Shown here: positions 1-8,803 of the stretch, one piece after another
Position numbering within the stretch: the stretch's first letter is position 1
How the letters are laid out: every line of letters starts with the position of its first letter
Source: Mucilaginibacter_A sp965201005
Lineage (GTDB): Bacteria; Bacteroidota; Bacteroidia; Sphingobacteriales; Sphingobacteriaceae
Length of the DNA stretch: 64,000 nucleotides
Assembly: GCF_965201005.1 (NCBI RefSeq)
Contig: NZ_OZ241747.1
Location: 124,001 to 188,000, forward strand
Direction of reading: 5' to 3'
Translations under genes and position numbers: made by a program
The notes under the pieces: model-generated
What the model saw: the letters and a program-made list of their open reading frames with translations, nothing else
Told to the model about the DNA's origin: nothing
Databases searched by the model: none

Positions 1-712
1 CGTTTGCAAAACCCGGATGTGCACCAACACCTTTGATCTTTAACTGTGCGCCATCCGCAGAAAAAGTTTCGTTTTCAATCGTCCCGGCAGATTCGCCATC
101 AATAGTATAGCCAAAATCGGCACCGAGCTTCTGCATATCGGCCTTATCCACGCCGCGGCCAATTTCTTCATCCGGCGTAAATAAAATCTTAATGGTGCCA
201 TGCTTTATCTCCGGATGGTTTATCAACTGCTGGCAGGCATCCACAATGGCGGCTACACCGGCTTTATTATCGGCACCGAGCAATGTTGTACCGCTGGCCG
301 TGATAATATCGTTCCCGATCTGGTGTTGCAAATCCTGATGGTCTTCCATCTGCAAAACCACCTTTGGATCATCCGGCAAAACCAAATCCTGGCCCTGGTA
401 ATTTGTGTGCACTATCGGTTTCACGTTTGTTCCGTTACAATCCGGCGAGGTGTCCATGTGCGCGCAAAAACATATCACCGGCACCGTTTTGTCTGTATTG
501 GCGTCCACGGTGGCATATACATACCCGTACTCGTCCAGGTGGGCATCGGCCAGGCCGATTTCCAGTAACTCTTTAACCAAAATCCGGCCTAAATCCTTTT
601 GTTTTTGGGTAGAAGGAGTGGTTTTAAAATCCGGATTTGACTGCGTATCAACCGTTACATAATTCAGGAACCTATTTTGTACAGAGTATTGCAACATAAG
701 CGGTGCATTCAT
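1..712 (-). CDS. pepT: Peptidase T (tripeptide aminopeptidase), 3' end outside window
   Basis: Cytosolic zinc aminopeptidase of the M20 family that releases the N-terminal residue from tripeptides. The reading frame is open from the ATG at 712 to the window edge (237 codons; the E. coli enzyme has about 408, so the C-terminal part is missing). Visible metal and catalytic sites are H85 in AHMDTSPD, D150 in LLGADNKAG and the E184-E185 pair in TPDEEIGRG. The segment after these (YTIDGES, then HPGFAN at the edge) follows the PepT order. A second ATG at 697 is in frame, but the longer start keeps the normal distance to the RFLNYVTVDTQS segment. It is divergent from the outer-membrane barrel genes to the right. 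Confidence 0.93.
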   Translation of the reverse strand, partial: MNAPLMLQYSVQNRFLNYVTVDTQSNPDFKTTPSTQKQKDLGRILVKELLEIGLADAHLDEYGYVYATVDANTDKTVPVICFCAHMDTSPDCNGTNVKPIVHTNYQGQDLVLPDDPKVVLQMEDHQDLQHQIGNDIITASGTTLLGADNKAGVAAIVDACQQLINHPEIKHGTIKILFTPDEEIGRGVDKADMQKLGADFGYTIDGESAGTIENETFSADGAQLKIKGVGAHPGFAN

Positions 713-820
713 CGTTAAACATTTTTGATAATTAGTTAATAATTCTATTTTTGAAATCAGCCAGATTCAAAAATAAAAGATAATATGTTATACGGCCCGG
801 TCATTAAAAAATATAATCTA

Positions 821-1555
821 TTGAAAAAGTTCTCCTTATTTATAGCTTTAATTGTTTGCAGTTTTACTGTTTCTGCACAAATCGGTTACAATTATGATCA
901 ATTTAGTTTGGGCGTAGGCATCAGCAGTGTAAAAATCCATGGCGACCTATACCATTCTTACGCCAAAGCCGCGCCAAGCGTAAATTTAAGTTACCACATG
1001 ACCCCATTTGTAACTTTTAGCACCGAAGCACAATTTGGCCGGCTGGAAAGTGCCAATGCCGATACCGCCAAGGCTGTTTACGGCGAACAATCCAGCAATA
1101 AATTTACCACGGTGATGTTTCATGGTGATGTGCAACTGGGCGAATTTATTAACTACAACGATGATTTCAGCGCGATCCCTATCCTTACCAAAATCCTGAA
1201 CGGTGCCAAAAATATTTATGTAGGCACTGGTTTAGGGGTGATTTTTAACAGGATGGATTACATTAACCGTACGGATTACAGAGATCCGAATTTTTCCTAC
1301 AGCGGTTTGGATAAAAGCACAGAACTGATTATCCCGGTACGCATCGGTTATGAATATAAAATCTATAACGCTTATGATGAACCGCAAATACGTTTAAATT
1401 TAGGTTACCAGGCTAATTTTTCTACCGGCGATAATACAGATGGTATCAAATCCGGCCATTACGCAGATTGGTTTTCGCAAATTACCTTTGGCATAAAAGT
1501 GGGCATCGGCGGGGTTACGTCTTACCGCAAACCAATACACGTTGGCACTTTTTAA
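821..1555 (+). CDS. Outer-membrane beta-barrel protein
   Basis: Secreted protein of about 244 residues, unassigned beyond a small outer-membrane barrel. It begins with a basic-hydrophobic signal peptide ending in TVSAQ, followed by alternating aromatic/polar strands and many glycines. An ATG lies 12 codons upstream (785), but the TTG at 821 gives MKKFSLF, a clean signal peptide start, and the next gene, a clear paralog, also starts at a TTG followed by lysines. Shared landmarks with that paralog are YVGTGLGVI / YAGTGFGFI, the FINYND / IINYEN segment and the ending SYRKPI / SFRKPI. Function unknown; the pair probably arose by tandem duplication. Confidence 0.75.
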   Translation: MKKFSLFIALIVCSFTVSAQIGYNYDQFSLGVGISSVKIHGDLYHSYAKAAPSVNLSYHMTPFVTFSTEAQFGRLESANADTAKAVYGEQSSNKFTTVMFHGDVQLGEFINYNDDFSAIPILTKILNGAKNIYVGTGLGVIFNRMDYINRTDYRDPNFSYSGLDKSTELIIPVRIGYEYKIYNAYDEPQIRLNLGYQANFSTGDNTDGIKSGHYADWFSQITFGIKVGIGGVTSYRKPIHVGTF

Positions 1556-1609
1556 TTTAAAAGAAAATTATTATCTTAGGGGAAAATTACATTTTAGCTG
1601 ATATATCCC

Positions 1610-2332
1610 TTGAAAAAACAGGCTTTATTAACAAGCATACTGTTTTTATGCAGTAAATTTTTGTTTGCACAACTTAGTTACAACTATCTGGGCTACAGCG
1701 TTGGTGCAGGTTTTGGTGTTGCCCGTGCCGATGCAGATTTGCGCGAACATCTTAACAAAGGTGCTGCATTTGTCAATTTTAATTATAATTTTAGTCCGTT
1801 TACAACCGGAACGGCAGAGTTGCAGGCTGGCCAATTAGGCGGCGGTCATCCCAACACCGATAAAGATACACGCGCTTTTATCAACACTTATCAGGCAGCC
1901 ATTATTTATGCTGATTTTCAGGCCGGGGAAATTATCAACTACGAAAACAGCCGTATTTTAAACATCTTTAAAAACTTTTACGCCGGTACTGGTTTTGGTT
2001 TTATCCGCAACCACATGAGTTTTATACAGCGCAGCAGCCTCAGCAATCCCGGATATGTTTTTCCGGGCCGGGACAACAGCATAGAAGCCATGCTGGTTTT
2101 CAGGGGCGGTTACGAGTTTAAATTTTACAACCAATACCACGAACCGGGCATACGTTTGGATGTTGGTTTTGAAGAAAACTTAGCTTACGGCGAAGGTTTG
2201 GATGGTTACGATGATCCGCCAACACAATTTAAAAATAACCATGTAGATCGGTACGGGCTTTTGCATATCGGGTTGAAATATAGTTTTGGTGTCCCGATTT
2301 CTTTCCGAAAACCGATCCGCAGATTTTACTGA
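1610..2332 (+). CDS. Outer-membrane beta-barrel protein, paralog of the preceding gene
   Basis: A 240-residue secreted barrel-like protein and tandem paralog of the gene 55 bp upstream. It starts at TTG, and the signal peptide ends near FLFAQ. Both proteins keep the order NYxxFSP/NYN, GEIINYE, YAGTGFGFI, GYEFKFYNQYHEPGIRLDVG and a C-terminal RKPI. The C-terminus ends RRFY, with the terminal aromatic residue typical of outer-membrane barrels. It lies 2 bp before the YjbR-family gene, so the two may be cotranscribed. No enzymatic motif is visible. Confidence 0.75.
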   Translation: MKKQALLTSILFLCSKFLFAQLSYNYLGYSVGAGFGVARADADLREHLNKGAAFVNFNYNFSPFTTGTAELQAGQLGGGHPNTDKDTRAFINTYQAAIIYADFQAGEIINYENSRILNIFKNFYAGTGFGFIRNHMSFIQRSSLSNPGYVFPGRDNSIEAMLVFRGGYEFKFYNQYHEPGIRLDVGFEENLAYGEGLDGYDDPPTQFKNNHVDRYGLLHIGLKYSFGVPISFRKPIRRFY

Positions 2333-2334
2333 AC

Positions 2335-2682
2335 ATGAACATCGAAACCCTGCGCGAACATTGTTTAAGCAAACCTGCCGTGGCAGAAACCATGCCTTTT
2401 GGTGATGATACGCTGGTTTTTAAAGTTGGCGGAAAAATATTTTTGCTGATCAGTTTAAAAGAAGCCAATCGTTTTAATGTAAAATGCGAACCGGAATTGG
2501 CTATCCGGCTGCGCGAACAATACGATGAAGTGCGTCCCGGTTTCCACATGAACAAAACGCATTGGAACACTGTTTTTATCGATGGGATTTTGGGCGATAA
2601 ACAACTGCTGGAAATGATCGATCATTCGTATCAACTCATTGTGAAAAGCCTGCCCAAAGCCATCCGCGAAAACCTGCACTAA
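2335..2682 (+). CDS. MmcQ/YjbR family protein
   Basis: A 115-residue soluble protein of the MmcQ/YjbR family, whose fold resembles a DNA-binding CyaY-like domain and whose role is unknown. Family landmarks are the N-terminal LREHCLSKPAVAETMPFG, the FKVGGKIFLL strand, FNVKCEPELA and the C-terminal HWNTVFIDG followed by a helix with SYQLIV. Length is normal for the family. The start is the ATG just 2 bp after the barrel gene. Function cannot be inferred from the neighbours. Confidence 0.88.
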   Translation: MNIETLREHCLSKPAVAETMPFGDDTLVFKVGGKIFLLISLKEANRFNVKCEPELAIRLREQYDEVRPGFHMNKTHWNTVFIDGILGDKQLLEMIDHSYQLIVKSLPKAIRENLH

Positions 2683-2732
2683 AAAAGTATGGTAAAAACA
2701 GCATCAGCCCAATTGTTTGCTATCTTTTCGGC

Positions 2733-4475
2733 ATGAAAAATTTGCTTTCCGTTTTTTGTTTTTTGCTGATTTTTGCTTCGGCCCAAGCCCAGTTAACGCC
2801 TTTTGAAAAAGATCCGCAGAAAAATACCACGGCCACTTATGCACAAATTGTGAATTATTACCAGGCTTTGGACAAGCAATACGATCAGCTTAAAGTTTAC
2901 AACATCGGCACAACAGATATTGGCAAACCACTGCAGTTGATCGTGCTTTCGCGGGATAAAGTTTTTGATCCGGCGATTATCAAAAAGCAAAATAAACGCG
3001 TTATTTTAATCAACAACGGCATTCATCCCGGCGAACCGGAAGGCATTGACGCCAGCATGATGTTGGTACGCAATCTGCTGAAAAAGAACACTTTGCCAAA
3101 AAATGTAGTGGTTTGTATGATTGCCGTTTACAATATTGGCGGCTGCCTGAACAGAGGATTGTCGCGCGTAAACCAAAACGGACCGGCAGCTTACGGTTTC
3201 CGCGGAAATGCCCGGAATTTGGATCTGAACCGCGATTTTATCAAAGCTGATTCTAAAAACGTTTTGGGATTTATGCAGATTGTAAATATCTGGAAACCTG
3301 ATGTTTTTTTGGACAACCACACCAGCGACGGTGCCGATTACCAATACGTGATGACGCTGATTGAAACGCAGCACAACAAACAAAACCCGGTTTTGGCCGA
3401 TTATACCGCTAAAACGCTTACGCCGGAGCTGTTTTTACGCATGAAAAAATCCGGTTTTGAGATGACGCCATACGTAGAATCTGAAGGCGCAACGCCGGAT
3501 TCGGGTTTGGTGGCTTTTTTGGAAACGCCGCGGTATTCGTCCGGGTTTATGGCGCAGCACAACATCATCAGCTACATTACCGAAACACACATGCTCAAAA
3601 CGTATGCGCCGCGTGTAATTTCTACATACGATTTTATGCAGCATTTAATTGATATTGTGCAGCGCGATGCTGTTTTTATCGGTAAAATTAAGGCACAGGC
3701 CGATGCGGAAGTAAAAAACCAGAAAACTTTTGCTTTGAATTGGGAGCTCGACAAAAACGATTTCGATACACTGACTTTCAACGGTTTTACGGCCGGTTAC
3801 AAACCCAGCGAAGTAAGCGGTTTGCCAAGATTATATTATGATCGATCCAAGCCTTTTACCAAAAATATACGCTATTACAACACGTATAAAGCCACGGTTT
3901 CTGCGGAGAAACCAATCGCCTACATTATCCCGCAGGCCTGGGGAAAAGTGATTGATTTACTGGGACGTAATGGTGTAAAAACGCACCGGCTTCAATCCGA
4001 TACCACCATTTCCGTTCAAACATATTACATCACCGATTACAAAACGCCGCCGCGCCCGTTTGAAGGCCATTATCTGCACAGCAATGAAAAAGTATCGGTA
4101 AAAACAGCATCGTTAAAATTTTATGCGGGTGATGTAGTGGTTTATACCGATCAGCCGTTAAACCGTTACATCGTGGAAACGCTGGAGCCGCAGGGCGTGG
4201 ATTCGTTTTTTGCCTGGAACTTTTTTGATTCGATCCTCGGCCAAAAAGAATATTTTTCGGATTATGTGTTTGAAGATGTGGCTGCCGATCTCCTTAAAAA
4301 AAACCCTCAGCTGAAGCAAAAACTCGAAACCGAAAAAGTAAAAAACCCGGAGCTGGCCAAAAGTGCGGCCGCGCAGCTTAACTTTGTTTACAAAAATTCT
4401 GCTTATTTTGAACCAACTTTCATGCGTTATCCGATCAGCCGTTTGGTTGTGCCGATAAAGCTCAATTTAGATTAA
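2733..4475 (+). CDS. M14 family zinc carboxypeptidase, secreted
   Basis: A 580-residue exported metallopeptidase. A signal peptide (about 1-20, ending ASAQAQ) precedes the peptidase domain. Zinc ligands are visible as H98 and E101 in GIHPGEPEG and H196 in LDNHTSDGADYQ; NLDLNRDF at 162-169 is the conserved arginine region. The C-terminal half (about 330-580) has no clear motif and may be a family-specific accessory domain. Acts in the periplasm or outside, probably trimming C-terminal residues from peptides or peptidoglycan-derived stems (inference). The stop is 4 bp before the rhomboid start, suggesting cotranscription. Confidence 0.88.
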   Translation: MKNLLSVFCFLLIFASAQAQLTPFEKDPQKNTTATYAQIVNYYQALDKQYDQLKVYNIGTTDIGKPLQLIVLSRDKVFDPAIIKKQNKRVILINNGIHPGEPEGIDASMMLVRNLLKKNTLPKNVVVCMIAVYNIGGCLNRGLSRVNQNGPAAYGFRGNARNLDLNRDFIKADSKNVLGFMQIVNIWKPDVFLDNHTSDGADYQYVMTLIETQHNKQNPVLADYTAKTLTPELFLRMKKSGFEMTPYVESEGATPDSGLVAFLETPRYSSGFMAQHNIISYITETHMLKTYAPRVISTYDFMQHLIDIVQRDAVFIGKIKAQADAEVKNQKTFALNWELDKNDFDTLTFNGFTAGYKPSEVSGLPRLYYDRSKPFTKNIRYYNTYKATVSAEKPIAYIIPQAWGKVIDLLGRNGVKTHRLQSDTTISVQTYYITDYKTPPRPFEGHYLHSNEKVSVKTASLKFYAGDVVVYTDQPLNRYIVETLEPQGVDSFFAWNFFDSILGQKEYFSDYVFEDVAADLLKKNPQLKQKLETEKVKNPELAKSAAAQLNFVYKNSAYFEPTFMRYPISRLVVPIKLNLD

Positions 4476-4479
4476 TGCC

Positions 4480-5094
4480 ATGCTCGAATATGTTTATGCA
4501 ACGCCGGTAGCTTCGGCCATTTTTGTGATCACGCTGCTCACCAGTCTGCTGGCTTTTTCCAATCCGCAGGTTTACGAAGAGCTGATCCTGGCCCCGTACC
4601 GCGTTTACCGCAAAGAAAAACTGTACACACTTTTTACCAGCGGTTTGATCCATAAAGATTGGCAGCACCTGTTTTTCAACATGTTGTCTTATTATTTTTT
4701 CGCTTTTAACCTGGAGCGGATTATCGGCCACTGGCAGTTTGCGGTTTTATATTTGGTGAGTTTGGCGTTGAGTGATTTGCCAACCGTAATGCGCCACCGC
4801 GAAGATTTCTGGTACCGGACGCTGGGTGCTTCCGGGGCGATTTCGGCCGTTGTTTTTAGTTTTATTATGTTCGATCCGATGACGAAAATGATGATTTTGC
4901 CGCTGCCCATCCCGATCCCGGCCATCTTGTTCGGCGTTTTGTATTTAGTTTATTGCGTGTATGCCGGCCGCCAGCAAGCCGATACCATCAACCATGATGC
5001 ACATTTTTATGGTGCGTTAAACGGCGTTATCATCACGATTATTTTATATCCGGATGTGGTGCCGTATTTTTTGGGGAAGCTGGGTTTGCGGTAG
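4480..5094 (+). CDS. Rhomboid family intramembrane serine protease
   Basis: A 204-residue polytopic protein with the rhomboid core. The catalytic serine is S118 in the GASG box of TM4 and the catalytic histidine is H175 in AHFYGALNG of TM6. HLFFNMLSYYFF at 63-74 is the typical TM2 segment with the HxxxN signature. Rhomboids cut transmembrane helices of other membrane proteins; no substrate is suggested here. It directly follows the M14 peptidase (4 bp) and ends at a 13-bp perfect hairpin, so the two probably share a transcript that ends there. Confidence 0.93.
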   Translation: MLEYVYATPVASAIFVITLLTSLLAFSNPQVYEELILAPYRVYRKEKLYTLFTSGLIHKDWQHLFFNMLSYYFFAFNLERIIGHWQFAVLYLVSLALSDLPTVMRHREDFWYRTLGASGAISAVVFSFIMFDPMTKMMILPLPIPIPAILFGVLYLVYCVYAGRQQADTINHDAHFYGALNGVIITIILYPDVVPYFLGKLGLR

Positions 5095-5096
5095 CG

Positions 5097-5128
5097 GATA
5101 CTGTTTTTACCCCTATAAAAACAGTATC
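5097..5128 (+). terminator. Hairpin of paired motif copies after rhomboid gene
   Basis: Two perfect 13-bp inverted arms, GATACTGTTTTTA and TAAAAACAGTATC, are separated by about 6 bases. It begins 3 bp after the rhomboid stop and precedes murF, so it can act as an intrinsic terminator, although the stem is AT-rich and has no separate T-run. Both arms are the TAAAAACAGTAT form of the dispersed motif of this window. Confidence 0.6.
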
Positions 5129-5167
5129 TTTTCTGCCATTTTTCTTAAAATTACAAAAAGCAAATCC

Positions 5168-6478
5168 ATGACAACCGAACAGCTTTACCAAATCTATTTA
5201 CAGCATCCGCAGGTTTGTACCGATACGCGCGGCATCATCCCGGGCAGCATTTTTTTCGCCTTAAAAGGGGCAAATTTCAATGCCAACACTTTTGCCCAAA
5301 AAGCATTGGAAAGCGGTGCGGCTTTTGCCGTGATTGATGAAGCCGTTTACAAAACAAGCGATCGTTTTATTTTGGTGAATGATGCACTAACGGCTTTGCA
5401 GGATTTGGCGCGGCACCATCGCAAGCAGTTACAAATCCCGGTGATTGGCTTAACGGGATCCAACGGAAAAACAACCACGAAAGAGCTGATTAATGCGGTT
5501 TTAAGCCGGAAATTTAAAACTTACGCCACCAAAGGCAACCTCAACAACCACATTGGCGTGCCGCTTACGCTGCTTTCCATCTTCGCAGAAACCGAAATTG
5601 CGATTATAGAAATGGGTGCCAACCATCAGCAGGAAATTGCTTTTTTATCCGGACTGGCACAACCTACGCACGGCATGATCACCAATATTGGCCGGGCGCA
5701 TCTGGAAGGTTTTGGCGGTCCGGAAGGCGTACGCAAAGGCAAAGGCGAGCTTTTTGACTGGCTGGAGCAACACAACGGAACCGTATTTGTAAACCATGAT
5801 GATTTGGTTTTGGAGGAAATGGCTTTTCACCGGAATTTTGCAAAAACGGTTTATTACGGCAAAGATCAGGCAAATTTAGTTTCGGGCGAAATTTTGGAAA
5901 ACGTGCCGCTGCTGAAGCTAAATTGGTGGGCGAATGGACATCCATCAACCCAAAAACAGGCAGTGCAAACCAATTTGACCGGCAGTTACAACCTGAGCAA
6001 TTTGCTGGCTGCTGTTTCTATCGGTGTTTTTTGGGGCTTATCTGCGGAGGAAATCAATGCCGGGATCTCTGGTTATCAGCCTTCTAACAACCGTTCGCAA
6101 ATCCTTCAAACCAAAACCAACACCCTGATTTGTGATTATTACAACGCCAACCCGAGCAGCATGGAAGTGGCCATCCAAAACCTGGGGGCGATTGCTGCGG
6201 ATAAAAAAGTGCTGATTTTGGGCGATATGTTTGAACTGGGCGAACATGCTTCGGCAGAACACGCACTCATCATTAAAAAAGCAAACGAAATTGAAGCCGG
6301 TCAGCGGATATTTATCGGGAAGGAATTTTACCGGCACCATGCTGTTTTTACCGGTACTTTTTTTGAAACTACGGATGCTGCTTTTATCGCCCTAAAAACA
6401 GCACCGGTAACAGGCGCAACGGTATTGATAAAAGGTTCGCGCGGAATGCGTTTGGAAATTTTGGCAGCAGTATTATAG
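5168..6478 (+). CDS. murF: UDP-N-acetylmuramoyl-tripeptide--D-alanyl-D-alanine ligase
   Basis: A 436-residue cytoplasmic Mur ligase that adds D-Ala-D-Ala to the UDP-MurNAc tripeptide, the last cytoplasmic step of the peptidoglycan precursor. The ATP loop is GSNGKTTTKE at 98-107. Further landmarks are KGNLNNHIGVPLTLL, EMGANHQQEI, ITNIGRAHLEGFG with its histidine, the NRSQ segment that starts the C-terminal domain, and YNANPSSM. The frame is open 38 codons further upstream, but the ATG at 5168 gives the usual short N-terminus (LYQIYLQHPQVCTDTR) and lies just past the hairpin. It stands alone rather than in the dcw cluster, as is common for Bacteroidota murF. Confidence 0.95.
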   Translation: MTTEQLYQIYLQHPQVCTDTRGIIPGSIFFALKGANFNANTFAQKALESGAAFAVIDEAVYKTSDRFILVNDALTALQDLARHHRKQLQIPVIGLTGSNGKTTTKELINAVLSRKFKTYATKGNLNNHIGVPLTLLSIFAETEIAIIEMGANHQQEIAFLSGLAQPTHGMITNIGRAHLEGFGGPEGVRKGKGELFDWLEQHNGTVFVNHDDLVLEEMAFHRNFAKTVYYGKDQANLVSGEILENVPLLKLNWWANGHPSTQKQAVQTNLTGSYNLSNLLAAVSIGVFWGLSAEEINAGISGYQPSNNRSQILQTKTNTLICDYYNANPSSMEVAIQNLGAIAADKKVLILGDMFELGEHASAEHALIIKKANEIEAGQRIFIGKEFYRHHAVFTGTFFETTDAAFIALKTAPVTGATVLIKGSRGMRLEILAAVL

Positions 6479-6518
6479 CGATAAAAAACTGCTGAACATC
6501 CTTTTAAGTTAATAATTT

Positions 6519-8000
6519 TTATTTGCTCAACGGCAGCGTGAACCAAAAGGCGGAACCTTTGCCGGGCACGCTTTCTACACCGATTTGGCCACGGTGCTGG
6601 CGGATAATTTCTGAACAAAGGTAAAGCCCGATGCCAATGCCAGGGATAATTTGCGTTTGCCCGTTTTCTACCCGGTAAAAACGGTCAAATATTTTGCTTT
6701 GATCACTTGCTTTGATACCGATGCCTTTATCTTTGACGTTGATTTTGAGGAGTGCGCCTTCGTTTTGACAACTGATTTCGATTTGCTGGCCCGGAGAAGA
6801 ATATTTTGATGCATTACTAAGCAGGTTTATAATTACCTGACCTATTTTTTCACGATCGGCATAAACAGGTAATTGCGGGCATGGCTTTAGATAAATGTCG
6901 TAGTTTTTTGTGGTGAGGGCTAATTCCTGAACTTTCTCACGGATCAGGTCATCCAGCAAAAAAGCAGTGTTGTCAAGCTCTATCCTGCCGGATTCTAATC
7001 TCGAAACATTTAAAAAGCTGTTTACCAAAACCGTCATCTTCCTGATTTGCGAATGAAGTTTTTCTAAAGCTACAGCAGTAAACGAGTCTTCCGTTTTTTT
7101 TGCCCTTGCAGCAAGCATTTGCACGTAAGATTTCAACACGGTCAGCGGCGTTTTAAGCTCATGGCTCACCATTGTTATAAAATCGTATTTGCGTTGCTCT
7201 TCTAATTTCTGAAGGGTGATATCCAGCATATTGCCCGCCATATATATTGCTTCGCCCTGATGATTATAATAAGCTTTACCGGTTGATTTTATCCATTTGG
7301 CCGTACCACCGTTTAAAGGATGCACTATAAATTCTTCGCTGAAAGTGGTTTTGGTATCAATGGCCTGCTGCACGGCCTGACTAACCCTTTCCTGATGTTT
7401 TGCGGTTATAGATTGCACCAGTTGTGGTAAAGTAGCTATTTCCCCTACTGCTATACCATGCAGTACACGGGCACTTTCAGAAAAAGTTATAATGCCTGTT
7501 GCTAAATCTGCTGTCCAACCGGCCAGGCCAGCTGCGTCCATGGCCATGGCCAGCAAATCCTGTGCTTGTTCCAGCTCTTTTTTCCTGCTTTCCTGCTGTG
7601 TAATGTTGTGTATGGCACACATTAAGTATTTCACTTCTCCGGCTGTTCCGGTGATGGGTAAATATTCTGCCTGCCACCAGCTTTCGGCAGGCTTATTGTC
7701 ATTTACTGCAGGAATGTCATAACGGAGGCTGTTTATAATTACTGGCCGTCCGGTTTCTATAACCTTGTTTAAAGCCTGCCTGATTTGATGGTTGGCTGCA
7801 ATGGCGGTTTCATCGGCCGGATACATATCCCACATGCTGCTCCCGGTTAAATCCCGGCTCTGGGTACAACTTATTTCCTTAAACTTTTCATTATAGGTTA
7901 CGATGGTAAATTTCGGACTATCTGCCTCTACAATAATCCGGGGATGCGGCAATTGATGGAACACAGATTCAAAAAAACCTTCTGGTGAATGTTCTGCCAT
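6519..8000 (-). CDS. Soluble PAS-domain sensor histidine kinase
   Basis: A 493-residue cytoplasmic two-component kinase with no transmembrane segment. Order: PAS-like domain about 10-135, second PAS/PAC domain about 150-265 (ending in NMLDITLQKLEEQ), HisKA domain with phosphorylated H280 in FITMVSHELKTPL, and a HATPase_c domain with N-box (VIINLLSNASKYS), G1 (DKGIGI), F-box (IFDRFYR) and G2 (GIGIGLYLC). The input is probably a cytoplasmic ligand or redox cue (inference). No response regulator is adjacent, so it is an orphan kinase here. It converges on murF with about 40 bp between the stops. Confidence 0.93.
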   Translation of the reverse strand: MAEHSPEGFFESVFHQLPHPRIIVEADSPKFTIVTYNEKFKEISCTQSRDLTGSSMWDMYPADETAIAANHQIRQALNKVIETGRPVIINSLRYDIPAVNDNKPAESWWQAEYLPITGTAGEVKYLMCAIHNITQQESRKKELEQAQDLLAMAMDAAGLAGWTADLATGIITFSESARVLHGIAVGEIATLPQLVQSITAKHQERVSQAVQQAIDTKTTFSEEFIVHPLNGGTAKWIKSTGKAYYNHQGEAIYMAGNMLDITLQKLEEQRKYDFITMVSHELKTPLTVLKSYVQMLAARAKKTEDSFTAVALEKLHSQIRKMTVLVNSFLNVSRLESGRIELDNTAFLLDDLIREKVQELALTTKNYDIYLKPCPQLPVYADREKIGQVIINLLSNASKYSSPGQQIEISCQNEGALLKINVKDKGIGIKASDQSKIFDRFYRVENGQTQIIPGIGIGLYLCSEIIRQHRGQIGVESVPGKGSAFWFTLPLSK

Positions 8001-8258
8001 AATTTTAAATTTTTAGAATTCAAAAATGCTTTTAATAGTTTGTCTTCCAAACGCTTATCCATTAACATCCATATCTGCCAACCATACAAAATTAACTGTT
8101 GAGCAGGGTTAAATTTACTTTTTATTGATTAGGAATTGTAACAAATCCATCAGCAGAATGATATTGGTACAAAATGAGGATTTTTCTTAACTAAAAGAAG
8201 TATCTATACCACGATTAAGCCAGGCTAAGTTGAAGGCTTGCAAACTTTAGTTAAAAAA
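8001..8258. other. Non-coding gap upstream of the histidine kinase
   Basis: AT-rich spacer between the kinase start (8000) and the apaG terminator. No reading frame with convincing codon use is seen. One weak copy of the dispersed motif (AAAAGAAGTATC, near 8194-8205) lies in it. The kinase promoter should be here, but no confident -33/-7 pair was found. Confidence 0.5.
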
Positions 8259-8261
8259 ACG

Positions 8262-8290
8262 ACAAAAAAAGCAGCCTGGGCAAGCTGCCT
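8262..8290 (-). terminator. Intrinsic terminator of apaG
   Basis: On the minus strand a GCAGC / GCTGC stem (8284-8288 with 8271-8275) closes an 8-base loop and is followed by a run of seven T. It lies about 85 bp past the apaG stop. The stem is short, so efficiency is uncertain. Between it and apaG there is one motif copy (8357-8369). Confidence 0.5.
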
Positions 8291-8373
8291 GCAATACTTA
8301 AATTTTAGTACTTAAAATAAGTATCTGACATAATTAATTTTCAAAAATTATAGCTGTAAAAACAGTATCCGGC

Positions 8374-8760
8374 TTAATTCAGCTTATAAGGCGCAATTAA
8401 TTGAAACTCCGGAATGTTGACATCAAACGTGCGGTTGTCCAGCAAACGCAGCATTTGATATTCGCCTTTCATGCTGCCCATTTCGGTTTTTAAGTTACAG
8501 CCCGAAACGTATTCATGCAGGTTTCCGGGTTCAATAACCGGTTGTAAACCAACTACGCCTTCGCCTTCTACTTCGCGCTTCGTTCCATTAGAATCAAAAA
8601 TATCCCAGCGGCGGCGCATCAGCTGCACGGCATAATCAGTCATGTTTTCAATCGTAATTTTATAGGCAAACATAAAATGTTCGTTTGCCGGGTTAGAGTA
8701 TTCTTGCTGATATAAAGTTTCTACAGATACTTTTACACCTTCTGTAATTGTGTTCACCAT
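8374..8760 (-). CDS. apaG: ApaG domain protein
   Basis: A 128-residue protein matching the single-domain ApaG family (about 125 residues), a beta-sandwich of unclear biochemical role historically linked to cobalt/magnesium tolerance. Landmarks: FMFAYKITIENMTDYAVQL, RRRWDIFDSNG, the glycine-rich GEGVVGLQPVIEPG, and SGCNLKTEMGSMKGEYQM. The start codon at 8758-8760 abuts a motif copy (ATACTGTTTTTAT, 8759-8771), so the 5' leader of this gene contains the repeat. It lies 43 bp downstream of dusB on the same strand and may be cotranscribed with it. Confidence 0.92.
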   Translation of the reverse strand: MVNTITEGVKVSVETLYQQEYSNPANEHFMFAYKITIENMTDYAVQLMRRRWDIFDSNGTKREVEGEGVVGLQPVIEPGNLHEYVSGCNLKTEMGSMKGEYQMLRLLDNRTFDVNIPEFQLIAPYKLN

Positions 8761-8803
8761 ACTGTTTTTATCAGTTTTTTTTTTGATAACGTTTGTTCAA
8801 CAA

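Noticed and set aside
200..662. Plus-strand reading frames at the left edge
   Set aside because: They lie antisense to peptidase T, whose motifs are complete on the minus strand.
2229..2682. Minus-strand reading frames over the YjbR gene
   Set aside because: They are antisense to a well-conserved family protein and show no family match or start context.
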